A DNA stretch of 64,000 bases, taken from contig JADKBZ010000001.1 of NCBI GenBank assembly GCA_016714815.1, forward strand, positions 248,001 to 312,000, written 5' to 3'. The notes under the pieces were generated by a model that was not told where the DNA came from, made no database searches, and worked only from the letters and a program-made list of their open reading frames with translations. A program made the position numbers and the translations under genes. How positions within the stretch are numbered: position 1 is the first letter of the stretch; the number at the start of each line of letters is the position of its first letter. This document shows positions 44,036 to 52,358 of the stretch, piece after piece. This stretch comes from Holophagales bacterium. GTDB taxonomy: Bacteria > Acidobacteriota > Thermoanaerobaculia > UBA5066.

Positions 44036-45094
44036 ATGACGATTCTCTCTTCCAACGCCCGGCTCGGCCGGACGGGTGCCGCCTTCGTGGCGGCCCTCCT
44101 TGCGATCGCTCCCGCCGCCGCCCTCGCCCAGGCCCCGAAGGCGTCGTCGTCGGCTCCCGCTCCGAAGCTCGTCGTCGTCGACGAGAAGAAGGACGTCGGT
44201 GTGGTCCCGAAGGGAGAGGTCGTCCACGCGACCTTCCGCCTCAGGAACGAGGGGAAGGCCGATCTCCACATCACGGACGTCAAGCCGTCCTGTGGCTGCA
44301 CCGCCCCCGAGTTCGACAAGACGATCAAGCCGGGCGCCGAGGGCAAGATCGTCCTGAACGTCGACACGAAAGCGTTCCAGGGCCCGATGTCCAAGTCGGC
44401 GCTCATCCTGACGGACGACCCCGAAAAGCCCCAGGTCACGGTCTTCGTCATGTTCAACGTGAAGCCGTTCGTCGACACGCACCCGGTCGGCTTCTTCCGC
44501 CTCCAGGCGCTCACCGGCGAGACCGCGACCTCGACGATCATCCTTTCCTCCGACGAGGCGGACTTCAAGCCGACGGCCGTCGAGCCGCCGAACAGCTACC
44601 TCAAGGCGACTCTCGCCCCGGCCGCCGACGCCGAGAAGGTCGCCGGCAAGGGCGCCAACCAGTGGAAGGTGACGGTCACGACGACTCCCGACGCGCCCGA
44701 AGGGCTCCTCGGCGGATACGTCAAGGTGACGACCGGCGCCGCGAAGCAGCCCGAGCTGAGCCTCGCCATCTCCGGCTACGTCAAGCCCACCCTTTCGATC
44801 ACGCCGCTCTCGGTCAACTTCGGCAACTTCGAGCCGAAGGCCGATCCCGTCAGGCGGACGGTCACGATCATCAACAACAACGCGAAGAACGAGACCTTTC
44901 TCGTGACGAAGGCCGAGTCGACCGTCCCGGGCGTTAAGGCCGAGGTCGTCATGGCCGACAAGACCCGCGCGCAGGTGATCATCTCGGTCGACGACAAGGT
45001 GAAGAAGGGCGTTTTCGACGGCTTCGTCACGGTCACGACGACCGATCCCGGCAAGAAGGAGATCAAGATCCCCCTCAAGGGAGTCATCCTCTAG
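44036..45094 (+). CDS. Secreted DUF1573 domain protein
   Basis: The 352-residue product has a signal peptide (ending AAALAQA, about residue 32). It then shows a DUF1573 module: DVGVVPKGEVVHATFRLRNE, the hallmark VKPSCGCTAPEF, and ADLHITDV. Two more Ig-like beta domains follow (about 145-260 and 260-352; SITPLSVNFGNFEPKAD). DUF1573 proteins are extracytoplasmic ASH/MSP-like beta sandwiches with unknown ligands. Start is supported by CAGGAGG nine bases upstream. A strong terminator follows the stop. Confidence 0.85.
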   Translation: MTILSSNARLGRTGAAFVAALLAIAPAAALAQAPKASSSAPAPKLVVVDEKKDVGVVPKGEVVHATFRLRNEGKADLHITDVKPSCGCTAPEFDKTIKPGAEGKIVLNVDTKAFQGPMSKSALILTDDPEKPQVTVFVMFNVKPFVDTHPVGFFRLQALTGETATSTIILSSDEADFKPTAVEPPNSYLKATLAPAADAEKVAGKGANQWKVTVTTTPDAPEGLLGGYVKVTTGAAKQPELSLAISGYVKPTLSITPLSVNFGNFEPKADPVRRTVTIINNNAKNETFLVTKAESTVPGVKAEVVMADKTRAQVIISVDDKVKKGVFDGFVTVTTTDPGKKEIKIPLKGVIL

Positions 45095-45160
45095 CCCCTC
45101 GTTTCGGAAGCGAGACCCTCGCGGGCCGGGCGGACGAGAGTCCCCCCGGCCCGTTTGCTT
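45091..45160. repeat. 70-base direct repeat, copy 1 (stop codon plus terminator)
   Basis: CTAGCCC through CCCGTTTGCTT recurs at 46231-46300 with only two differences, exactly 1140 bases downstream. The repeat starts at the DUF1573 stop codon and includes its terminator. The two copies flank the IPTL-CTERM-like gene. Confidence 0.92.
45122..45160 (+). terminator. Rho-independent terminator after the DUF1573 gene
   Basis: CGGGCCGGG (45122-45130) pairs with CCCGGCCCG (45145-45153), with an inner GGAC-gaga-GTCC stem, followed by TTTGCTTT. It lies 28 bases after the stop codon. Confidence 0.85.
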
Positions 45161-45288
45161 TGGGCGTCGAGCCGGGAGCTCGAGCGGCCCCGCGAGATGC
45201 GGGCGAGAACGGACGAGCCGCCCGTCCCTGTCGGCCACGACCCGTTTTGGCCGTGTGGTATATTTAAAGCAACGGCTGGAGGGAAAGT

Positions 45289-46089
45289 ATGAACAGATGC
45301 GGTTCAGTTCTTGTCGGCGTGCTCTTCCTGACCTCTTCTGCACTGGCAGATTCTCCGAAGTCGGTCGCCAAGGTCGCTGGCCCGGCCGGGATCTGCTGCA
45401 GCACGCCCTCCGGTTCTTCCGAACCGTCGCAACGGCAGGTGACGTCGCCCGCCCATCCGACCGCGGTCAGCGCCTCGGTCCTCACCTTCGAGGGCCTCGC
45501 GAACCAGGAGCCGCTCGGGGATTTCTATAACGGCGGCACTGGCGGAACCGGAAGCGGACCCGGACCCAACCTCGGAATCACGTTTTCGAGCAACGCGCTC
45601 GGGATCATCGACGCCGACGCGGGGGGCACCGGGAACTTCGGCGGAGAGCCCTCTCCCTCGACGATCATGTTCTTTCTGACGGGAGCCGCGGCGACCATGA
45701 ACGTGCCGGCGGGGTTTGCCGAAGGATTCTCGTTCTACTACTCGGCTATCAACTCCACGGGTGTCGTCACGGTTTACGACGGCCTGAACGCGACGGGTAC
45801 GGTCCTGGCGACTCTGGCTCTCCCGCTGACGCCCAGCAACGGCGCGCCAGATCCGACCGGTAACTTCAGTCCGCTCGTGCCTCTCGGCGTCACGTTCTCC
45901 GGTACGGCGAGGTCCGTGGATTTCGGGGGCGCCCAGAACCAGATCGGGTTCGACGACATCACCATCGGTTCCGCCACGCCAGGGCAGCCTTCTCTTTCTA
46001 TCGTGCCGACGCTCTCTTTCTGGGCGATGGGCGTGCTGGCGCTCGCGCTTGCGGCCGGCGGATACCTAGTGACGAAAAGGCTCGTCTGA
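45289..46089 (+). CDS. Secreted protein with IPTL-CTERM-type sorting tail
   Basis: The 266-residue product has a signal peptide (MNRCGSVLVGVLFLTSSALA) and a Gly/Thr/Ser-rich beta body with TFEGLANQEPLGDFYNGG, a lectin-like start common in such proteins. The tail reads IVPTLSFWAMGVLALALAAGG, then basic KRLV. The tail fits the IPTL-CTERM pattern (IPTLSxWG, membrane helix, basic end) recognised by an exosortase-like enzyme, so the protein is probably cleaved and exported to the surface. No sortase is in the window. GGAGGGA precedes the ATG, with TATATTTAAAG upstream. Confidence 0.75.
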   Translation: MNRCGSVLVGVLFLTSSALADSPKSVAKVAGPAGICCSTPSGSSEPSQRQVTSPAHPTAVSASVLTFEGLANQEPLGDFYNGGTGGTGSGPGPNLGITFSSNALGIIDADAGGTGNFGGEPSPSTIMFFLTGAAATMNVPAGFAEGFSFYYSAINSTGVVTVYDGLNATGTVLATLALPLTPSNGAPDPTGNFSPLVPLGVTFSGTARSVDFGGAQNQIGFDDITIGSATPGQPSLSIVPTLSFWAMGVLALALAAGGYLVTKRLV

Positions 46090-46097
46090 GGCTCTGT

Positions 46098-46134
46098 CCG
46101 CCTCGTACTCCCGGTTCGCGGGGGTACGAGGCGG
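46098..46134 (+). terminator. Hairpin after the IPTL-CTERM-like gene
   Basis: CCGCCTCGTAC pairs perfectly with GTACGAGGCGG (11-base stem), with an inner CCCG/CGGG. It starts 8 bases after the stop. No U-run follows, but a second intrinsic terminator lies at 46262-46300. Confidence 0.5.
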
Positions 46135-46230
46135 CGAGCTCGTCCTGCGGCTTCTGCGGCATCGGATGGGATGGGGGCGGAGGTTGACACATCTCCGCAC
46201 CCTCTCTCGTCTTCGAGGCCGGGGAGCGTT

Positions 46231-46300
46231 CTAGCCCGTCGCTTCGGAAGCGAGACCCTCGCGGGCCGGGCGGACGAGAGTCCCCCCGGCCCGTTTGCTT
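46231..46300. repeat. 70-base direct repeat, copy 2
   Basis: This is nearly identical to 45091-45160 but follows no open frame ending at its CTAG. It contains a perfect CGCTTC-g-GAAGCG hairpin and the same terminator stem (46262-46270 with 46285-46293), then TTTGCTTTT. It looks like a duplicated gene end. Confidence 0.92.
46262..46300 (+). terminator. Rho-independent terminator (duplicated copy)
   Basis: The stem CGGGCCGGG / CCCGGCCCG with an inner GGAC/GTCC and a trailing TTTGCTTTT is identical to the terminator at 45122-45160. It probably insulates the downstream gene. From here to the next start (46465) the sequence has no recognisable gene. Confidence 0.8.
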
Positions 46301-46464
46301 TTCTCCGCCGCTCTTCAGGCTCTGCCGCCGGAACGGCTCGCCGGACTCGAGGCGTGGAGGCCGGCGGTGCAGGGCTAGAATGCCTCGTTTTGGCAGCGTC
46401 CCGTGCCGTCGGACCTTTTCGTGCGAGGGCGCTCTCGCACACCCTGTCGGCGCGACGCGGGGCC

Positions 46465-48018
46465 GTGCGATTGGGCGTGGCGCTGGCGCTCGGCCTCCTC
46501 ACCCCGAAATGCGCGAGGCCGCCATTCCTCCTCTCGGAGCAGCTGGCGGTGGAGCTGCTCGAAGGACGCGTCCTCCACTCGGCCCGCATCGCCGAGATCG
46601 TCACCCAGCGTACGGGCGCCGCCGTCCGCGCCGGCGAAGGAGACCGGGTCGACGCCGAGCAGCGCCTGGGCCTCCTGGGGATCGACAGATACGCCTGGAG
46701 CGGTTCCGTCGGCTCCGGCGCCTTCCCGGGCACCGTCACCGCCGGCTGGGCCTGGGTCAGCGCGGAGGAGTCGAACCGGCCGAGGGACAGCAGTGCCCGG
46801 CCGGCCGCCGTCTGGATCGCCCAGGCCATGGCGAAAGCCGCGGAGCGCCGCGCGACCGCCACGGAGGTGGCGAGTGCGCTGCGGGCCCTCAGGATTCCCG
46901 ACGGTCAGCGCTGGGACGTCCGTCTCGTCGGCCCCGCAGGGAAGCGGATCCTCCTTCTGGAGACGGTTCCCGTCGACCAGATCGCCCCCCTCGGCCCCGC
47001 GCCCTGGGTGCTGCTCGCCTTCCGGGGCGAGACGCCCGCCGGGGACGCGGAGGTGGACCGGCTCGGTGCCGCGGTCCTCCACGAAGCCGCGGAGCACCCG
47101 GAGTCGCTCGTCTACGAGCCCGGCGCCGAGGCGTTCCTCGAGCCCCCGCGCCCGGTCGCCAGGCCGGACGCCGTCGCGCCGGCCCTGCCACCGCCCGAGA
47201 GCTTCGTGCCACGCGTGGACAGGGTGGCCATCACCTTCGAAGGGTACGTCGACGTTCCCGAAGAGGCGGAATACGACGAGGGCGTGAAGCGGATCGTCAT
47301 TCCTCCCCGCAAGAAGCTGGTCCGGGTCTTCCTCGCCTCGTCGGGAGAGATCGTCGGCGTCTCCGCCGAGGTCGTCTCGGTGGCGACCGGCGAGTATTTT
47401 CTGGGCGGGTGGTACCTGGCCGGGAATCCCCGCCTGCACCGCGAGTGGAGGCGTTTTCTCGAGGACCACCTGCGGCTGGGGCCGTCCCGGTCGACGGCCG
47501 AGCCGTTGCGCTGCGCGTGGCCCGCCTTCCTCCCCCGGCCGCGGTGGTTCGAGGAGCCGGCCGGGCTCGAGGTCCACGTGGGAAAGGCGAAGGAGTACTC
47601 CGAGCCGGTCTGGAGCGCGGGTGGCCGGAGGGGCGGTACGGGCGGTCTCGACTACCGGTTCTCGTGGTTCGCGATCGACGACGAAGGGGCGGTCCGGTAC
47701 GCGATCCACCAGGCCGCCTACCACGCCAGGATCACCCCCTGGGGCTCCGGTTTCCACCCCGGATTCAAGGCGAAGCCGTACAAGGGATTCTGGCCGCCGC
47801 TGAAGGAGACCGTGCCCGCGTACGGCCAGCACGAGATCCCCATCTACGACGGGAGCGTGGTCGAGGACGCCGTCGGCAGGCTGAAGATCACGAGGGCCGG
47901 AAGCGGCGCCGAGCTCGGACCGCTCTTCATGGACTTCGAGTTCGAGCCGATTCCCCTCCGGATCCTCCCGCCGAACAAGCCGGATTCCGTACGTCCCTGG
48001 GGAGAGATGCCGAGGTGA
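46465..48018 (+). CDS. Protein of unknown function
   Basis: A long frame ends at 48018. The start is uncertain: GTG 46465 gives 517 residues beginning VRLGVALALGLLTPKCARP, a possible signal or lipoprotein leader. Upstream in-frame codons overlap a terminator and are unlikely. The protein has alpha/beta segments (VDRVAITFEGYVDVPEEAEY, KRIVIPPRKKLVRVFLASSG) and a C-terminal region rich in aromatic residues (GLDYRFSWFAIDDEGAVRYA, GSGFHPGFKAKPYKGFWPPL). No family was recognised. Confidence 0.6.
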   Translation: MRLGVALALGLLTPKCARPPFLLSEQLAVELLEGRVLHSARIAEIVTQRTGAAVRAGEGDRVDAEQRLGLLGIDRYAWSGSVGSGAFPGTVTAGWAWVSAEESNRPRDSSARPAAVWIAQAMAKAAERRATATEVASALRALRIPDGQRWDVRLVGPAGKRILLLETVPVDQIAPLGPAPWVLLAFRGETPAGDAEVDRLGAAVLHEAAEHPESLVYEPGAEAFLEPPRPVARPDAVAPALPPPESFVPRVDRVAITFEGYVDVPEEAEYDEGVKRIVIPPRKKLVRVFLASSGEIVGVSAEVVSVATGEYFLGGWYLAGNPRLHREWRRFLEDHLRLGPSRSTAEPLRCAWPAFLPRPRWFEEPAGLEVHVGKAKEYSEPVWSAGGRRGGTGGLDYRFSWFAIDDEGAVRYAIHQAAYHARITPWGSGFHPGFKAKPYKGFWPPLKETVPAYGQHEIPIYDGSVVEDAVGRLKITRAGSGAELGPLFMDFEFEPIPLRILPPNKPDSVRPWGEMPR

Positions 48019-48175
48019 GCCGCCGCTTCCTGCCTTCGGTCGCCGGCCTTCTCGACCCGGGGCTCGTCTTCGAGGTCGACGACCTCGCTCTCGAATGGAG
48101 GCCCCGGTGATCGAGGCCGAGCGGGCCGAAAGAGGCCGCACTTCCCCGGCGGACCCCGGAAAAGGAGGCATCGTC

Positions 48176-49840
48176 GTGCAGATCCCCGTTTCCACCAGGC
48201 GTGGGCATCGGCTCCTCGTCGTCGCGTTCCTCGCGCTCCTGGCGTCGCAGGCTCGGACCGCCACGGCCTGGGATCCCGAGACGCACGTCTCGATCGTGAA
48301 GACCGCCTTCGCGCTCTCTCCCGCCGCCCAGGCCCGGGTCCCGGGCGAGTACCGGGAGGAGTTCTTCGCGGAGGTCGCGTCGCCCGACACCTTCGATTCC
48401 CTCTGCCGATACCACAACGGCCCGTCGGCGCGGGTCGACCCGTGCGCGGAGGCGCAGAAGGTTCTGACGAGCCTCTCCGCCCCCGGTCCCGCACGGAGCG
48501 CCTACGCGAGAACCAAGAGCCTCGGCCGGCTCCTCCACTTCGTCGCCGACGCCGCCGTTCCGACCCCGATCCGGGAGGGGAAGGCCTACACGATCCTGGA
48601 CTTCTTCACCCGGCAGGACTTCGTCGTCGTGAGGCAGCCGCAGGCCCTCTCGCTTCCGCTGGCGGCCTCCCTGCGGCAGGCTGGGGCCCTCGCGCAGTGG
48701 CCGGACGAATCGCCCGCCGCCCACTCTTTCGTCTTCCGCCGCGCGGTGAACCTGGTCGTCGACGTCCTGCTCCTTCTCCCTCCGGGAGGCGATGGACGGA
48801 GCCTCCCGGACGACGGGCCGGTGATCTTTCTCCTGGACCGGCTGCGAAACCTGAAGGGAGGCGCCAACACCGAGACGCACTACGTCACCACCTACAACTA
48901 CGGCGGAGGCTATGGGGGCTATGGGCACGTGGAGGCGTCGCACAGCGTGAGGGAGGTCCGGACGGGCGGCGACACGAACCGGGTGGACGACCTCATGACC
49001 CGCAGGACGTTCCAGATCGTGGAGAGCGCCGCCCGGCGCGAGGAGAATGGCTCGACCGTCGCGGTCCTCCTCTTCAACAATTCCGAAACCTGCCAGACCG
49101 ACATATCCCTTCGTTTCAAGAGCTTCGCCGCCCCGATCGAAGGCTCCGTGCCGGCCGGTGCCCTTCGGGCCGCAACCGTCCGCCTGCCCCAGGGCGTCCC
49201 CGCGGCCGCGCTGGAGCTCTTTTCCGCGACCGCTTCGTGCGGCGCGGGCCGGGCCGAGCCGGGCGCGATTCCAACCGACCGCAGGATCGTCCTGGGGCTG
49301 AGCGGATTCGAACGGGAGATCGGGACCACGAAATCGGAGGAGCGCGTCCGGCTCGATCCCGGCAAGCCCGTGAGCTCCCTCGGCACGAGCCCTCACGTCC
49401 GGATCAACCGGTCCGCTCTGGAAGGGATAAACGACGGCCCGTCGCTGGCGAACCTGCCGGCCACCATCGAGCCTTCGGTCATCAAGGGCCTCGCCGGAAG
49501 TCTCCTCCTGGAGCGGCTGACCGTCGATGCCTCCCGCAATCCCTGGCTCTGCCGCCTCGTCGTGCGGAATACCGGAGAGACCCCGCTGGAAGGCCTCGAC
49601 TTCACCCTGTCTGCCGCGCCGAGGGATTCCGATCTGCCTTCGACCCGGGAGAAAGTCCAGTTCAATGCGAGAAGCGTCGCTCCCGGCAGCACCCAGGAGC
49701 TCTTCGCCCTCCTCACTCCCGTGACGAAACTCCCCCCCGCAGCGCTCAGCGTCACCGCGGTCTCCAGGAGCAGCCTCCCGGCCGAACGGCCGGTGCCGGT
49801 CCAGAACACGGTCCCCCGTTCCGTGCCCGGAAAGGAATGA
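48176..49840 (+). CDS. Secreted zinc-dependent phospholipase C-like protein
   Basis: GTG 48176 is preceded by AAAGGAGG at seven bases, supporting this start over an ATG at 48095. The 554-residue product has a signal peptide (to about ATATA, residue 32). It then reads AWDPETHVSIVKTAF, the W-x(3)-TH start of the zinc phospholipase C/S1-P1 nuclease superfamily, and LGRLLHFVADAAVPTPIREG, its conserved metal-binding helix. The Asp/His pattern suggests a partial site. The C-terminal 300 residues look like beta domains of unknown role. Enzymatic activity is plausible but not proven. Confidence 0.6.
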   Translation: MQIPVSTRRGHRLLVVAFLALLASQARTATAWDPETHVSIVKTAFALSPAAQARVPGEYREEFFAEVASPDTFDSLCRYHNGPSARVDPCAEAQKVLTSLSAPGPARSAYARTKSLGRLLHFVADAAVPTPIREGKAYTILDFFTRQDFVVVRQPQALSLPLAASLRQAGALAQWPDESPAAHSFVFRRAVNLVVDVLLLLPPGGDGRSLPDDGPVIFLLDRLRNLKGGANTETHYVTTYNYGGGYGGYGHVEASHSVREVRTGGDTNRVDDLMTRRTFQIVESAARREENGSTVAVLLFNNSETCQTDISLRFKSFAAPIEGSVPAGALRAATVRLPQGVPAAALELFSATASCGAGRAEPGAIPTDRRIVLGLSGFEREIGTTKSEERVRLDPGKPVSSLGTSPHVRINRSALEGINDGPSLANLPATIEPSVIKGLAGSLLLERLTVDASRNPWLCRLVVRNTGETPLEGLDFTLSAAPRDSDLPSTREKVQFNARSVAPGSTQELFALLTPVTKLPPAALSVTAVSRSSLPAERPVPVQNTVPRSVPGKE

Positions 49841-49848
49841 TCGACGGA

Positions 49849-50388
49849 CTACGGTCGGCGAGGAGGCTCCCCGCCGACCGGGAGGATCTCGACCCAGTCG
49901 AACGCGGCGGAGAGCGTCCGGGCGTCCCCGCCTCCGGGAATCCGGTCCTTCGGGGCCTCGGCCCAGGCGAACTCGAACTTCAGAACGTTCCCGCCTCTCT
50001 TCCAGGCCGGGCCGGGCGAGGTCGTCGAATAGACCCGCGTGCCGCCCGCGAGGCGGATCGTCTCGAGCCGGACGTCGTTCACCCAGGGAGTCACGGTCTG
50101 GGGAGGGGCGCCCTCCCACCCGAAAGACCAGGTCCGGAAACGGAGGAGCCGGTCGGCGGGCCCGTCGGCCGAGACGCTCAGCGTCGCCTCCCTCGCCTGG
50201 GCCCAGGCGAAGGTGTCGCCCTCGGGGGTCTTCTCGAAGCTGGACCAGCCGGAGAGCAGGGCGCCGGAAGAGCTCTCGGCGTCGAAATTCAGGAAGCGGG
50301 TCTGGGGAGCCGGACGGCTGCAGGCCGCCCCCGCGAGCGCCAGGGCGAGGAGGGCGGAGGCCTGGAGGAACGAGCCTCGTCTCTTCAT
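49849..50388 (-). CDS. Lipoprotein of unknown function
   Basis: ATG 50386-50388 overlaps the stop of the preceding minus-strand gene (ATGA). The 179-residue product has a lipobox (LALALAGAAC, Cys about residue 21). The mature part reads like a jelly-roll beta fold (LNFDAESSSGALLSGWSSFE, DTFAWAQAREATLSVSA, LRFRTWSFGWEG), similar in pattern to carbohydrate-binding or galactose-binding-like modules. No specific family is claimed. Confidence 0.65.
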   Translation of the reverse strand: MKRRGSFLQASALLALALAGAACSRPAPQTRFLNFDAESSSGALLSGWSSFEKTPEGDTFAWAQAREATLSVSADGPADRLLRFRTWSFGWEGAPPQTVTPWVNDVRLETIRLAGGTRVYSTTSPGPAWKRGGNVLKFEFAWAEAPKDRIPGGGDARTLSAAFDWVEILPVGGEPPRRP

Positions 50389-51626
50389 GGAGCCTCTCCG
50401 AAGCCGAAGGCCTTCGCGCCGGCGAACTCGTAGGACCTCGTCACCCCGGAGCATCGAGCCGTGGCGAGGGTCGTGAAGGTCAGAGACCCGAAGACGGAGC
50501 CGTCGATCCAGGGGAGGACCGTCCCGGACCAGGCCCCCGAGTCGAGGGAGCTGCCGGCGAAGCGGAACCCCCCGCCCTCCATCGGAGTGAAGCTCGTGTT
50601 CGGCGTCACCCCGGAATCGACGCCGAACGCGAGGAAGCTGTGGACGAACGGGCCGGCCTCGCAGTCGACGACGAGGAGACCGCTCAGGAAGTTCGGGACG
50701 CCGAGACGAACGTCGAGCCGCCCCGCCGAGGCGAGCGACGCGTCTCCCCGGGTGACGACCCACCCGTAGGCGCCGTCGTCGGGTTCGTCGAGCTTGGCGG
50801 GGGGGAGGTAGGCGATGGAGGAGATCGCGTTGTCGATGAGCGAGGCTCCGATCGCCACGGGGCCTCCGCTCCGGACGGTGACGACGACCCTCAGGTTCGT
50901 CTCGGTTCCCGGAACGCCGAACGACGCTCCGACGTCGGTCTGCTGGGCCGTCGAGGCGCGGCCGAGCGTGTAGTCGCGCGGGGGGGCCGCCTCCGAACCG
51001 TCACCCCGGAGGAGCGCGACGTTCACGACGGTGGACGCCGGACCCGTGTTGAGAAGGATCACGTTCGTCCGGAAACCGCTCGAGGCCGACGGCGACGAGG
51101 AGACGTACGGGAGCCACGCGGTCTCGCCGGCTGCGACCGTCTGGCTCGCGGACTGCGCGGGAATGGAGAACCCGAACGTCCCGGCGGCGCCGGTGGAGCT
51201 CCGGGCGTTCGCGACGAAGGTCCTCGAAAGGACCGAGACGGGGATGTCGGAATCGACCCGGAGGCCGCCGGCCTGGATTCCGAACGGGGCCGCCAGCCCG
51301 GCAAAGGTCGTCCCGACGACATCCTCGATCGCCAGGGTCGCTCGCGGCCCGACCGTCACCCGGACCTTCGCCGCGGCGCCGTTGTCGCCCGTTGCGGAGA
51401 ACGCCGCGTCGAACGGGCTCTGGGCGAGGTAGGTCAGGTCGACGTTGGCCGCCTGGGGGAAAGGGTTCACGATTCGGAGGGAGCTGACGAATTCCTCTCC
51501 GCCGCGACCCGTCGCCCTGGCCGTGGCGAGGATCCACTGGGTCGTCGCGGGGGTGTCGGCGGCCGCCGGGCCTCGCAGGAGGAGGAGTGCGAGGCCGGCA
51601 GCGCCGGCGAAGGGAACGCGTTTCAT
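50385..51626 (-). CDS. Secreted repetitive beta-rich protein of unknown function
   Basis: ATG 51624-51626 with an AAAGGAGC ribosome site gives 413 residues; the frame extends 90 residues upstream without coding character. It has a signal peptide (MKRVPFAGAAGLALLLLRGP). The mature part shows repeated beta-sandwich segments: EEFVSSLRIVNPFPQAANVD and FRTNVILLNTGPASTVVNVA (both describe positions of fields with N-linked-looking turns), and TNLRVVVTVRSGGPVAIGAS. It resembles repeats in surface proteins of uncertain role. It is coupled to the downstream lipoprotein gene. Confidence 0.65.
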   Translation of the reverse strand: MKRVPFAGAAGLALLLLRGPAAADTPATTQWILATARATGRGGEEFVSSLRIVNPFPQAANVDLTYLAQSPFDAAFSATGDNGAAAKVRVTVGPRATLAIEDVVGTTFAGLAAPFGIQAGGLRVDSDIPVSVLSRTFVANARSSTGAAGTFGFSIPAQSASQTVAAGETAWLPYVSSSPSASSGFRTNVILLNTGPASTVVNVALLRGDGSEAAPPRDYTLGRASTAQQTDVGASFGVPGTETNLRVVVTVRSGGPVAIGASLIDNAISSIAYLPPAKLDEPDDGAYGWVVTRGDASLASAGRLDVRLGVPNFLSGLLVVDCEAGPFVHSFLAFGVDSGVTPNTSFTPMEGGGFRFAGSSLDSGAWSGTVLPWIDGSVFGSLTFTTLATARCSGVTRSYEFAGAKAFGFGEAP

Positions 51627-51728
51627 CGCGGGGCTCCTTTCCCGGGGTTCTGGCAGGATCTTAGCCTCTGGCAGGAGGCGTGCCCGCGGGGCGGAATCCG
51701 AACGGCGGGACGGAGCGGAAGGCGAACG

Positions 51729-52358
51729 ATGGAAAAGAGGGGCGTCGGCCGGCCGCGGGACGGAAACCCGGAAGAGACCCGCCGCGAGATCCTGCGCGCC
51801 GCGGGGGAAGCCTTCGCCGAGAGCGGCTTCGTGGGGGCGACGACCCGGGCCGTGGCTGCCCGGGCGGCCGTGAACGTCGCGACGCTCCACTACCACTTCG
51901 GGAGCAAGGAAGGGCTCTACCGGGCCGTTCTCGAGAACGCGAGCCGGGGGACGATGCCCGCTGTCCCCGCCAGCCCGGACGGGGAAGGGGTCGAGCGCCT
52001 CGTCGACGGGCTCTTCTCTTTCGGCGCCGACCGGCCGATCCTGGCGCGCCTCTCCCTCCTCGATCGCCTCGCCGGGCCGCCGGGGAAGAACGGGACGAGC
52101 CCCGACCAGAGGATCCCCTGGCTCGCGGAGGCTCTCCGCCCGATCCTCCCCTCGAACGGCTCCGCGGCGCCGGAGGCCGAGGAGATCGCTCGCGCGGTCG
52201 TCGCGCTCGTCGACGCCACGTTCGTCTCCGCGGCTCCCCGGTCCCTGGCTGCCACCGGCGATCCCGCCGACGCCGCGCCCCAGCCCCCGCCGCTTCCGAG
52301 CGACGCCGCGCGCGCGGCCGTCGTGGCGGCCGCCCTTCGGCTCACTGGTCTCGGCTGA
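51729..52358 (+). CDS. TetR-family transcriptional regulator
   Basis: The 209-residue product has a TetR N-terminal helix-turn-helix: ETRREILRAAGEAFAESGFV, ATTRAVAARAAVNVATLHYHFGSKEGLYRAVLE. The C-terminal ligand domain is Pro/Ala-rich and not assignable to a ligand. It diverges from the minus-strand secreted-protein gene and converges on the symporter, overlapping it by 17 bases. It could regulate either neighbour. Confidence 0.88.
   Translation: MEKRGVGRPRDGNPEETRREILRAAGEAFAESGFVGATTRAVAARAAVNVATLHYHFGSKEGLYRAVLENASRGTMPAVPASPDGEGVERLVDGLFSFGADRPILARLSLLDRLAGPPGKNGTSPDQRIPWLAEALRPILPSNGSAAPEAEEIARAVVALVDATFVSAAPRSLAATGDPADAAPQPPPLPSDAARAAVVAAALRLTGLG

Noticed and set aside
48015..48110. 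A 31-codon frame that overlaps the preceding stop (GTGA)
   Set aside because: It is too short to judge and has no recognised similarity. It may be a small gene, but only conservation would tell.
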